Shown here: positions 32,391 through 42,686 of the stretch, piece by piece
How positions within the stretch are numbered: the stretch's first letter is position 1
Layout of the letters: each line of letters starts with the position of its first letter
Assembly (NCBI GenBank): GCA_025331435.1
Contig: JAIWNI010000144.1
Span: 1-55,558 of the forward strand
DNA: 55,558 nt
Origin: Choanephora cucurbitarum
Lineage: Eukaryota > Mucoromycota > Mucoromycetes > Mucorales > Choanephoraceae
Direction: 5' to 3'
Made by a program: the position numbers and the translations under genes
The notes under the pieces: model-generated
Seen by the model: the letters and a program-made list of their open reading frames with translations, nothing else
Databases searched by the model: none
What the model was told of the DNA's origin: nothing

Positions 32391-34611
32391 GAATATCCAA
32401 AAAAAAACAATAGTAAGAAAAAATATTTAAAGGAAAGAAAAGCTTAGAAGCACAATATTGTCTGTAATAAAATCATGTTATGCCGCTCAATAACTAGATA
32501 GCCCATTCAAACTTGAATCAATTGCCAAGCAGATGAGTCAATGCCAATCCTGGTGAAACAGTGACGATAGTTGCGAAAGAGCGTGGTGCGCCTTGACAAA
32601 TATCAACACAAATCATTGCATTTTTTTCTTAGCATTGTCTTATTTCATTTCTATCATAGCATATTGACTTCTAAAAATAAACAAATATCTTTTTCGTCAT
32701 CATTTATGGCGTTTATTCCAGGCTTTCGGATGATGTTTAACCGGTAAAGGAGAGTATAAGAAGTTCCTGACAATAAGAACTGGTTTTTTTTACTTGTAAT
32801 GTCTTGACCAATTAAGTAACAATTGTCATTTATTATTGTTTGAGGTCATTCAATTTACTGCTTGCCTGTTAGTTGTCTGGGCATTACGCAATATCTTAAT
32901 TGATGTCACCTGTTGAAAATGATTATCTCTTTGTATCATCACTCATGCATCAGAAAACCCAATGTCAACTGTTCACTTGTATAATTAGAAATCAATTTCT
33001 TTGATCAAAAAATGCTTATTGAGCTATGAACTCAAATTAGATGATGAAGCTTTGCTGTCAATTCTAGCAGAATATTTTTTGGAACTCACTACTGCCAGAT
33101 AAAGCTTGTTCAATAAATATCTATCTAAAAGAATTCAGTAAGGTTAGACTGCGAATTAATTGTGTTAATTCTTCTTTCGACTTTGCGCTCGATGCTTGGT
33201 TTTTGTACCTCCCTTATTTTCTAGTTCAAGAGGATATCCTGAAAATGTTCTTGCTTAAATTAGGTTGCTTCTTATGTGAAACAACAACAACAACATGGTT
33301 TAGAAATCAAAACATTTTGCTGGCTGTACTTGGTTGTATTTGCAACCTAATTGTTTACTGTAAGTTGGCGCGAAACTTAATTTGGCGACGATTGGGGCCA
33401 AGAGGCCATAGTATCGTATTACACAACGTATGAGCGACAAAACCAGGCTTGATAGCATGCTTTCAGTTATACCAAATCAGCTTGCTATGAAGAGAATACC
33501 ACCATCTATAGTTTTCAGTGCTGATGATGATGGCATCTTCACCAGAATCTAAAAGATGACTATAAGAAGTAAGGGCAGACGCGAACTGGTATGTAATGAT
33601 TGCCTTTTTTTTAGCTCACTTGGATGATTGCTTTGTTCACTCTTGCTCGCCCATTTCAAACTTCCAATATCGCTATGCTGTCACCATTTGTCATCGTTAT
33701 ACCAAAGGACAAACGTCAATAAACAGCGTCCAATGTCAAAAGTTAATCTCTTGCATCTTTTTTACCTTTAGACAAGCAGAATGCCAAGATGTATAAAGTT
33801 ATCATTTGTGCACTGGAAATCACAAAAATCATATGTACGTTAAAGTTTTGAACGCCTATAAAGAGAAATCACTTCCTTTCCTATCTACAAACATTCGCTG
33901 TGCGAAATACTTGACACGAGTCTGGTTTCATAAAAGGTTATCGACGTAACAAAATACTTCGCGTTCAATATAAATTGTTCTACAACAAACCATTTCGAAT
34001 GCTCTCAAGTCCCAGCATTAAATCTGCCCTGTGCACAAATCAATCAACTCAAATATGACAATACAGACAGATGGTTTGTGCGAAAACCCAAAAATGTTTT
34101 ATTACTTTAAAATTTTCAATTAGGTTGATCGTAGATCTAATCGTAGATCTGATATTATAGTCTCCTAATGATGAGATTCGATCAAGAAGAATAAAACTAT
34201 AGCCTATTAAAAAGATTCTCTTTTTTTTTGTTCCAATCAATTGATTCAATAAGCCCATTGCAATTATTTTGACCTTTGGTTTATATTAGTGTTTTTTGTT
34301 TCATTATTTATAAATTGCCGCTAGGCTCGATAAACCATCGAGAAAAGTATTCGAGTTTTTGATGTGTTTCTTTAAGCTCACAGTCTAAAGTTCCCAGATG
34401 TTGAGTTTCGAACCACCGCACTTTTTTAATACAAAAATTGATTAGTAATCCTTTTCGCTAATCTTGCGTCTCTAAATATACATGCTTAAGCTAGAAACAT
34501 TTTATCCAAACGGACTTTGTTTTTCCATTTTATCATCGAATATTATTAATGCGAGCTTCTTCTCGTCTTTTTCTCTCTCTTTTCTTTTTGCCGTTTTGAT
34601 AATACAAGATC
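32391..34611. other. Long intergenic region
   Basis: 2.2 kb between divergent genes. Only short frames without family signatures are present, for example 33203-33433 (+), which starts at a plausible position but shows no domain. The segment 33400-33830 is less AT-rich and could be an eroded gene or element, but I cannot identify it. The final ~60 nt (34550-34610) are a T/C-rich leader for the NUDT12-like gene. Confidence 0.35.
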
Positions 34612-35336
34612 ATGAGTTCGAATGATATATTTGAAGCAGCAGCCTCAGGTGATTTAGAGTTCCTAAAAAAGAATACACCACTTATCAATCAAAAAAACGA
34701 ACGCAACTGGACTCCTCTTCATTTTGCTGCCCGGTATGGTCAGTTGGAAGTAGCTAAGTTTCTAAAAGAGGAGGGTGTCGATATTACTGCTGTAAATTCG
34801 GAAAACAAAACCGCTGCTCAGGTGGCCAAAGTGTGGGGTAATGAATCCGTAGCTAAGCTATTAGATGTTCAAGAGCCTGTCAAAGAATCCCCCTTCCCTG
34901 AAAATCAAGTAGCTGTGTTTGCGGGTAGTCCATTAAACAGGTAATAGGAAAAGGAGTGATTGTGACTTTGGAATCGCTTATGTTGCTAAATTTGCTCTTC
35001 TTTAAAGATTTGGCTGGAAGAGAAATGACCATACATTTCTAGCTTCAAAAGCACGAGCAAGAAATTCTAAGTATTTGGTACTAAATGGTCTTCAAGCTAT
35101 CTACAACACAGAAGGCAGTTTACAATATCTTAGCTATTCAGATGTTGCTTCCGCAGTTGATCGTGTATATCTTCAGGATTCAGCAGTACCTAACAACTCA
35201 GATACAACTCTTGTGTTTTTGGGAATGGATGAGCGTCAAAAAGAAGAGAGTGTTGCTTATTGGGCTTTGGATATCACACCTAAAGGAACATATGAACAAG
35301 AGTACACAAAGCTTATTCAAGGTAGTCAGAGAGAGA

Positions 35337-35368
<32 letters not shown>

Positions 35369-36340
35369 AAAAGAGAGAGCATATATTCATAAAGGGTTTT
35401 ATAAATAGAATTAGAGTCAAGAGGGTTTGAATTCTGTCGCACACTTCCTCGCGCATTTTCTATGGACAAAGAGGCTAGCTCAATTCTTGCGCAAGCTGCT
35501 GCTATGGGTAAGCAGTCAACCAGCATTCATTTATATGATTGGACTAAATGTGATTTCTATCTTTTGCAGTGGATTGGAATACTCGTAACGCTTATTGTTC
35601 CGGCTGTGGTAAGCGAACTGTGTCAGTTGAAGCTGGCTATAAGCGTCATTGTGTACCCGACAATGCTGCACAAGAATGCATCAGCCACAAAGGGGTTCAA
35701 AACATCACTTATCCCAGAACAGGTAGCTGCGAGAAAGAAAATAAAACTTGATTTAGCTCAACTACTGACATATCTGTAGATCCTGTTATTATTGTCTGTA
35801 TCATCCATCCTAATGGCGACAAAATACTCTTAGGTCGAATGAAGAAATGGCCTTCAAAGATGTATTCTTGCATTGCAGGTAACTTTGTCATCAGCTTTAC
35901 TTCGATTTCTTTTATTCTAAAGATACGAAATAAATGTAGGTTTTGTGGAAGCTGCAGAATCATTGGAAGAAGCAGTTCGTCGCGAGGCATTTGAAGAGGC
36001 TGGTATTATTGTTAATCGTGTGGCCTATCATAGTAGCCAGCCTTGGGTAATTTTCACTTTGCTGAGTACTGAAGAATTATTTCTAATAATCTGTTTTACT
36101 TAGCCATTCCCAAATTCGTTAATGTTGGGGTTTATTGCTGAAGCCGTTTCAACTGAAATCAATTATGCAGATGATGAGTTGGAAGAAGCTGCTTGGTTCA
36201 GTCGTTCCGAAGTGATGTCTGCTCTAAATAGAGACCCTACTGCGCCATTTTCTATGCCACCCAAAGGAGCCTTGGCCTACACACTTATCGATGCCTGGAT
36301 GAATGACAGAAGATGGAATCCTACTATTGCCAAGATGTAA
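34612..36340 (+). CDS. NUDT12: NUDT12-like NAD(H) pyrophosphatase with N-terminal ankyrin repeats
   Basis: Exons 34612-34940, 35008-35321, 35409-35507, 35570-35722, 35780-35878, 35940-36046, 36104-36340 (445 aa). The enzyme hydrolyses NADH or NAD+ to NMN(H) and AMP, and acts on NAD-capped RNA in several organisms. Residues 1-95 contain ankyrin repeats (NWTPLHFAARYGQLEVAKFL). A zinc ribbon follows (NAYCSGCGKRT...KRHC). The Nudix box is intact: GFVEAAE, then REAFEEAGI. The SQPWPFPNSLMLGF motif is diagnostic of the NudC/NUDT12 subgroup. The C-terminus AKM fits a type-1 peroxisomal targeting signal. The ankyrin plus NUDT12 layout matches animals; yeast Npy1 lacks ankyrins. Intron 2 contains a (GA)n microsatellite (35339-35368). 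Confidence 0.95.
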
Positions 36341-36742
36341 TGTTAGCTTTTTTTTTTCTTTATTAAATGTACTATGGTTCGTTAGAATGATTAGCTTTCT
36401 TTTTCTTAAGGGCACTCTTTCTTAGAATACCAAATTACAAACTGTTTTCTTTGCAAATGCAAAGCTCTTCTACTTTTGTTTGATATTTCCTTTTTTTTTA
36501 TCATATTGTATTGATCGTAATTAATTCGAATGTACCTTTTTTGTTTATGCATAAATTATCATGTCCTGACCTTTGATTTTCCCGGGGCGGGAATTCAAAA
36601 TGCATATCAATAACGCGCAAATAAATAAGAGCTATTTTTACACAACCACTTTCTCTCTTTTCTAACCTTTCTTTTCTCTTTTTCTTCTAAAAAAAAAGAA
36701 CTTTCAACTCTACTTAAACCTTCAAGAACATATTTTGCAAAC
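36341..36742. promoter_or_regulatory. Intergenic region and leader of the PEF gene
   Basis: 402 nt, AT-rich. The 36640-36690 stretch is rich in CT and T runs immediately upstream of the penta-EF-hand start codon, as for other promoters in this window. No specific site can be named. Confidence 0.35.
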
Positions 36743-37774
36743 ATGTCTTACCAACCTCCTCCTCCTCAATATGGCCATCAAGAAGCACAAGGTGGATACA
36801 ACCCTCAACAGCAACACTATGGTCAACAACAATATGGTAAATAATGGCTTTGTATATTTGCACTTTTTTCTTTCTTTCGTTGTTTATACCTGAAAAAAAC
36901 AACAGCAATAAAAAGATAGTCGAATTGACAATATGACATTACTTCCTATAGCTGCCTCTGGTACTCCTGATCAACAATTATATAGCTGGTTCAAGGCAGT
37001 TGATACAGATGGGTCTGGTCAGCTTTCTGCTGATGAACTTCAAAGAGCCCTAATCAATGGTGATTGGAGCCCTTTTAACATCGAAACAGTTCGTCTTATG
37101 GTCAATATGTTTGATAGTGGTAATGTAGCTTGACAAATGGAAAAAGGGGAAACAGAAGAAGGTTTAAACATATACACAAAATATATGGATACTTTGCCGA
37201 AACAGAGAGAGAGAGATGGATAAGTTAAGTAGGCTAATATATGTTTCACATCTCATAGATAATAGCGGTACTATTGGTTTCAACGAATTCTCTGGATTAT
37301 GGAAATACATTGAGGACTGGAAGCGTTGTTTTCAAGCTTTTGATGTTGACCGCTCTGGCAGTATCAATGAATCTGAAATGGGCAATGCTCTGAGATCATT
37401 TGGCTTCAACGTTTCCCCCAAATTCATTCACACACTTATACAAAAGTTTGATCGTTATGGTAAGATGTTTCTCAAACTTGCCAATATACACTTCGAAACA
37501 AGAAGTCATATTAACCTGATATTAACAGCTACTATTAAAAAAACAGGAAAGGGAGATGTAACTTTTGATAACTTTGTTCAAGCTTGTGTTACTGTGAAGA
37601 CTTTGACTGATTCTTTTAGACAGTTCGATAATGACAACGATGGATGGGTTCAAATTAACTACGAACAGGTGAGTAATTCATGTTTTCTTCTCAAACTATA
37701 TATAGGAATATCATATGAACATTCAATTTTTCTTGTGATAGTTTTTGGAACTTGTTGTTCGTCAACGCGCTTAA
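36743..37774 (+). CDS. Penta-EF-hand calcium-binding protein (peflin/ALG-2-like)
   Basis: Exons 36743-36836, 36952-37119, 37259-37459, 37547-37668, 37742-37774 (205 aa). The N-terminus is Gly/Gln/Pro/Tyr-rich (SYQPPPPQYGHQ), as in peflin, Pef1 and ALG-2. EF-hand loops visible are DTDGSGQLSADE, a second in FDSDNSGTIGFNE (split by intron 2), DVDRSGSINESE, a weaker DRYGKGDVTFDN and a degenerate last DNDNDGWVQINYE. The spacing GLWKYIEDWKRCFQAFDVD is typical of the family. PEF proteins bind Ca2+ and act as adaptors in ER-exit, ESCRT or polarity complexes; yeast Pef1 affects budding and cation stress. Exact partners are not visible. It lies about 400 bp after the NUDT12-like gene. Confidence 0.93.
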
Positions 37775-38492
37775 AATAATGGAAAGAAATAGTCGCACAG
37801 CTTAGACTGTATATGCGTGTGTTGAAGATTCATTCATAGTTCAAAATAAAGTTGTTAAAATATCATTTATCTAATGCGCTTAATGGATTATGTATTGTTT
37901 TTGTCATTGATGAGCAATAACACAGGAAAAACTTCTTCTTTTTTCTACCTTTGAACCAAAACAAATCTTTTAATATATATATTGCATATAATAAGTGGAA
38001 AGAGAAACAAGTGCAATATCAGTATTTTGACTTTGAGCAATTAAGCTTTTTGTATATATCGAAGAAAACAGATGACAAAGCAGTTTAATTTAAACAAAAA
38101 CTAGCGCAATAAATTGTCTCAGCCTCCCTCTGGTGTACCTACATTCAGTTTCGAATGCATCATACAAGTGAAGGCAGATGTGTCAATTATAGCTTAATCC
38201 AAATTCATGCAGAGATCATTTGATTACTCCGCCTTATGGACTAATATCGAAATAGTTCTTTCGTTGTCCGGAAATAAGAACCTATCAAATGGAGCTTACA
38301 ATCTATAATTTTGTATATGTGTATGCACCTGTGTATATCTATCTAAGGGTTGTATTCATCCGTTGAAATCTGCTTGTCAACGTGATGTCAAACACCTTAT
38401 TTCATTTCTTCAAAAAAAAAAGGCGTCACTATACTCCGCCTATTTTTTGGGCCAGTTGAGTATTTTTACTTTGTTGCAATAGACCTTTCATT
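37775..38492. other. Intergenic spacer
   Basis: 718 nt between the PEF and Hub1 genes on the same strand. Early part 3'-UTR-like and AT-rich; a poly-A tract lies near 38412-38421. No supported gene. Confidence 0.35.
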
Positions 38493-39242
38493 ATGTTGCG
38501 TTTCAAGAAGCACGATACAGGTAAACAAGACCCTAATATTGTTCCAGTCGGATTGATGGAATGGTTGCTAACGCTCAGATTTATCTCGTCTAGACAAGGG
38601 TTCTAAAAAAGACTCACGTAAAGAGGACCGTTCTTGCTCTCGCTCACCTACACGTAAAAGAGATTATTCTCCTCGCAGATCGCACTCGCCTCGCCATGAC
38701 CGCTCATCATATAGAGATCGCTCGCCGCGCAGAGATCGCTCGCCTCGTAGAGATCGTTCACCCCGTAAAGATGAGCGACGATCCCGCCCCCGATCAAAAT
38801 CGCCTGATAACAAAAGACGATCTCGTAGCCCAGTTAAGTCTCGTCCTAGTGAAAGAGAGGTAGGAGAAAAAGAAAGAAGAGAACACTATGTGGCAAATCC
38901 GTAACTCATCTGTTGAAAAAGGGTGTCAAGAGGGTATTGAAAAAAAAACCTACTTACAATATGATTGAAATCGAAGTGAACGATCGTTTAGGGAAGAAAG
39001 CTCGGGTTAAATGCTCTCCAAACGACCTTGTAGGTGACTTCAAAAAGCTGGTTGCAGCACAGATTGGTACAGAGCCACATAAAATTGTCTTGAAGAAGTG
39101 GTACAAAGAATTCAAGGATCATATTACATTGGCAGACTGTAAGTTCTATCATTAAAGCTCTCTTCTTTTTGTCATTAATCCGCTGTTTGCTTCTTTAGAC
39201 GAACTTCATGATGGTATGAATCTTGAATTGTATTACAGATAA
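38493..39242 (+). CDS. HUB1: RS-domain protein fused to a complete Hub1/UBL5 ubiquitin-like domain
   Basis: Exons 38493-38520, 38594-38859, 38922-39138, 39199-39242 (184 aa). Residues ~10-98 are an Arg/Ser-rich domain with repeated RDRSPRR units. Residues 112-184 are a full-length Hub1 (73 aa, as in UBL5): [45 protein letters not shown], and the C-terminal double tyrosine (LELYYR). Hub1 binds HIND motifs in Snu66 (or Prp38 in plants) non-covalently and modifies spliceosome use of weak 5' splice sites. The exon junctions (phases 1, 0, 1) keep one frame through both parts, with no stop or obvious promoter between them. Free Hub1 starting from the internal Met112 remains possible. The RS fusion is unusual for this family. 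Confidence 0.9.
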
Positions 39243-40278
39243 TTGGACGATTTCCTTTGCTCGTTATCAGAGGGACATGTGTCTACTCTTGTAACAAAAA
39301 TGCATAATCTAGCGTGTCACCTCTGTCCTTAAAGGTTCACACGTTTAATAAATATTAAAAATCCATTTATCGCTTACAGCAAGCATAGAATAGAACGAAA
39401 TGAGTTATATCAGCTCTCATTTTGTTGAAGATGATCAGAATTTGAGACACAAACAGCTCGAACTTAATTATTGGTTGTTATCTTCAAAACTATCTGTCTG
39501 ATTTAATAGCGTTTTTTGAAGAATAACAGCGAGACACCTTCTCTTGATCAAAGAAATTCATTCCAGTACTCAAACGGATTTGGCAGCTACAACTCTTTGT
39601 TGCTTATTCTAACCTGTAATTGCGGTCGCAATAGATGAAACTACGAGATTTTTTTTGGAATTCGTTTCTCATTCTAAAGCGATGAACGCTACCTATGTAA
39701 AGATGAATCTAATATGCGAATGCTAAAGTCTTATTAGCCGAACTATCGCATTGTGAGAAATATAATATTATTAAAAATTGGACCTATGTTAACAAAACTG
39801 CTAATCAAGTTGCTATTGACATAATGGAGCAAACCCCCCTCCCTCTCTCCTACACAGACACTACAGGAGTTCCTTCCATTCTATTTATCGGTTATTGTAT
39901 TTTACAATATTGAGCTCACAAACATAGGCAGCAACAGACCAAAAAGTTAAAGGTGCATGCAATTACTTATGCTCTATCAATTTGTCAGCAACTCCCACAC
40001 AAAGCGATGAGAGTGCAATAATGTGAATGAAGGCAAATAAGTTAGTTAGGCAATTGAAGATGTAACGATTGTGCTAGAAATGACTAGATTGCAATGACTA
40101 GCTGTAATTTTCGTTGTCTGCATCTCTTGATGTTGGCGCCTTGTCAAGACTTTAGTTTTTTAGGTGAAGTAACTGTTCTCTAGCCTAAGAGAAATTCAAA
40201 GCAGGAATACTGATTCTTGATCTATAGGTTAGGGCATGTAAATATCGAACTAATAGCAAAATTGCATTAAGCCTTCAT
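39243..40278. other. Intergenic region
   Basis: About 1 kb, AT-rich. Around 39835-39860 there is a C/T-rich patch. No coding signature on either strand. Confidence 0.35.
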
Positions 40279-40584
40279 TCACCCTTGTCTACAACCAGAA
40301 CATGAGTAGACTTCTTAGTGCTCAAGCTGTTTACTTGGAGACATTGGCCGCATTCATTAGCAGCACCGAACATTTGAACAGCACTGATTGTAGCCAGATT
40401 CATCTCAAAATAAGGCAAATATTAGGCAGGACAAGAGGCTTTGAGTACACCTTCAACTGATAGATGGCTAGTAACTAAAAGGGCCATTTTTTGTCGCTTG
40501 AACTCACCAAGCCCATAGCAGGTTTTAAGAGTAGCATTAGCAGATTCGCAATCATTAATATAAGCACAAAGGAATAAAGCCATT
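40279..40584 (-). pseudogene. Expansin/barwin-like (double-psi beta-barrel) secreted protein, broken
   Basis: Read on minus, MALFLCAYINDCESANA looks like a signal peptide and continues to KTCYGL. A 52-nt GT-AG intron (about 40460-40512) leads to VEGVLKASCPA, then an in-frame TAA. Beyond the stop the same frame continues YFEMNLATISAVQMFG, AANECGQCLQV and HVLVVDKGE before a TGA. The CGxC-x-V and VVDKG pattern matches double-psi beta-barrel proteins of the RlpA/barwin/expansin type, secreted in many fungi. The premature stop and the truncated C-terminus suggest a pseudogene, unless an unseen intron removes the TAA (no GT donor lies nearby). Confidence 0.45.
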
Positions 40585-41559
40585 GTTCCTAGTAATACGG
40601 CTTTCTGACACAATGTTGTATACTGTATTAATGTTGATTGTTTCTTTTGACTTGACAGAAGAAGAAATGCGCTTACATCTGTTTTTCTTTTGAGATTTTT
40701 ACACTAGCTTGCTGAATCTCAGGTTGACTTTGTTTTTTTGGTAGAGATGCAGAAGACAAGAACAGATCGACTTTATTTCTTTTTTATTCTTTGCTTGTAG
40801 ATTCGTTTAATAGTATTGTGATTTCCAGATTGAGATTGCTGTCAGCTTGTTTATTCTTAACACAAGAGTCTCCGAAAAAGCACAACATAAACTTTGTTTA
40901 TCTTTCCAAGAAAAAGACAGTTGTAGTCGAAGTCTTCCATGCAGGTAAGGCCGAAGAACCAAAATGTGTATTCATGTGTAACAAGCAGTAAGTGACATTA
41001 GTGAAATGACAACAATCAACTCACAGTTAAGAGCGCAATTGAAACCAAAATCAACTGCTTTCTGTCCCAATTTAGACAAGGTCGTTTCTTTAGTGTTTAT
41101 TGTATTTCAGCAAAAGGGAGAGTTGTTTGCGATTCATCTAGGTGATGAATACAAATACTTTAAAAACAGATGACCTACCATCAATTATGAGTGCTTGCAA
41201 CAAAAGAATAAAATTAAGACATCTCAGTCAAAAGCAAGAAAACAGATTCTCTTTATATGAAGAAAAAACACATAACAACAATATGCCTCAATTGGAAACT
41301 AATTGATTCCACCTGATCTCTATGATACATTCTAACTTTTAAGCTCTGCTCAATCAAGGTAGGACAAACTTCATGTAGAACATATTTTTTTTATTACTTC
41401 GTCTAAGGAAAAAAGAAGGATGTAATAGATATATTAAGCACAGTAAGAAATAAAGGAAAAAAGAAAAGTGTAATAAAAAAGCTCCAGATAAAAAAGAAAA
41501 TCATGATATATGTATATATGTATGCGTGGGTGTGTATGTGTGTGCCTGCATTTGGTGAT
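40585..41559. other. Intergenic region
   Basis: About 1 kb between the DPBB relic and the Rab gene. Frames at 40791-40991 (+) lack any domain. AT-rich, with a TG-rich patch (about 41500-41545) close to the end of the Rab gene. Confidence 0.35.
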
Positions 41560-42539
41560 TTACACACCGCAACATGATGACTTTGGAGCTGATGGTTCTT
41601 CGTCCAAAGGAGAGAATGTATTCGTCTTCCTTCTTGAAGGCAAGTATTGTTTACGCTCTACTAGTATACGTGCTACTTGAATAAACATATCCTCAATTTG
41701 ACCTTTAAATTACCATTATTGGCAATCATACAAAAAAGATTAGTGCTGAGTTTCATAAAGACATAAAACAATAACCATGTTTACCATCGTCTTCTTTGGC
41801 CGATACTTCATATAATAATGCTTCTGGACCAAGTACGCGCGTAATATACTCTTGAGCATCATCATATACCACTTCTCTTTGTGACTGCAAGTCTAGCTTG
41901 TTTGCTGCTACCACTACCACTAAATCCTCTGTCATGTTTCGCTTTAATTCTAATGGATACACGCTTTTTTTTAGCTGCATAAATCTTTAATTTTCTCTGC
42001 TAACTTTCTTCCTGCCTATGTCCCTCAACAATACCTTCAATCCAAGAAGACAGTTCTTCAAAGCTTTCATGCGAGGTAATGTCGTATACTAAAAGGGCTG
42101 CTTGAGCGCCTCTGTAATACATTGGGGCCATTGCCCGAAATCTTTCTGATATTTTCAGAAGAACAAGTTCCTCCAGTCAATAACCAATAACACACATACT
42201 CTTGTGTATCAAATAGTTTACCTTGACCGGCGGTATCCCATATCTGTAGTCTTACTTTGCAGTTATCAACGGTCCTATTTTACTTTGGTTGTTTGTATGA
42301 CGCAATGGGAAAACAGACAAGTTATCACTTACTGTTTTTTTGTCATAAAAGATGCGCCAATCGTTGAGGTAGAGTTGGGCGAAAATGTTTTCGATATATA
42401 GCGTGTGACAAGTGATGTTTTGCCGACACCTTCAAATAATAATTTATTTTATGTTTCAAACTAACAAAATATTGACTATACCTTGACTGCCTAGGATAAC
42501 CACTTTTGCTTCAAGAGTAGAACTTGACGAACTATACAT
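41560..42539 (-). CDS. Rab-family small GTPase (Rab5/Rab22-like)
   Basis: Exons in coding order: 42482-42539, 42333-42429, 42222-42274, 42030-42145, 41785-41974, 41560-41702 (218 aa). All GTPase motifs are visible: P-loop GSQGVGKTSL, switch [24 protein letters not shown] and [12 protein letters not shown] and [14 protein letters not shown] are typical of the Rab5/22/31 branch, which controls early endosome traffic. The C-terminus ends in CCGV, a likely geranylgeranylation site. A long insert ([15 protein letters not shown]) lies before the [11 protein letters not shown] strand. The intron after WIEGI uses a GTTGAG donor; the canonical-looking GT five bases upstream would leave the next exon out of frame. 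The subfamily call is by motif memory only. Confidence 0.9.
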
Positions 42540-42686
42540 AGCAATCAAAATAAATAAATACAAGAAAATAAGTAGAATATATTATTTATTAAATAGAAGT
42601 GTATTTCAATAAGGTATTTTTTTAGATAAATAAAACGAAAAAAAAAGAGAAAGAAAGAAAAAGGAGAAGAAACAAAAAAAAAAGTG

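Noticed and set aside
33203..33433. 76-codon plus-strand frame in the 32.4-34.6 kb spacer
   Set aside because: No recognisable domain, no splice partner, and composition like surrounding DNA.
34395..34430. GGTTCGAAAC on minus, resembling a tRNA B box
   Set aside because: Flanking bases do not pair into a T-arm, and no A box or acceptor stem is found at tRNA spacing.
35339..35368. (GA)n run that extends an open frame in the NUDT12 gene
   Set aside because: It lies inside intron 2 between a GT donor at 35322 and an AG at 35408; the conserved protein resumes after it.
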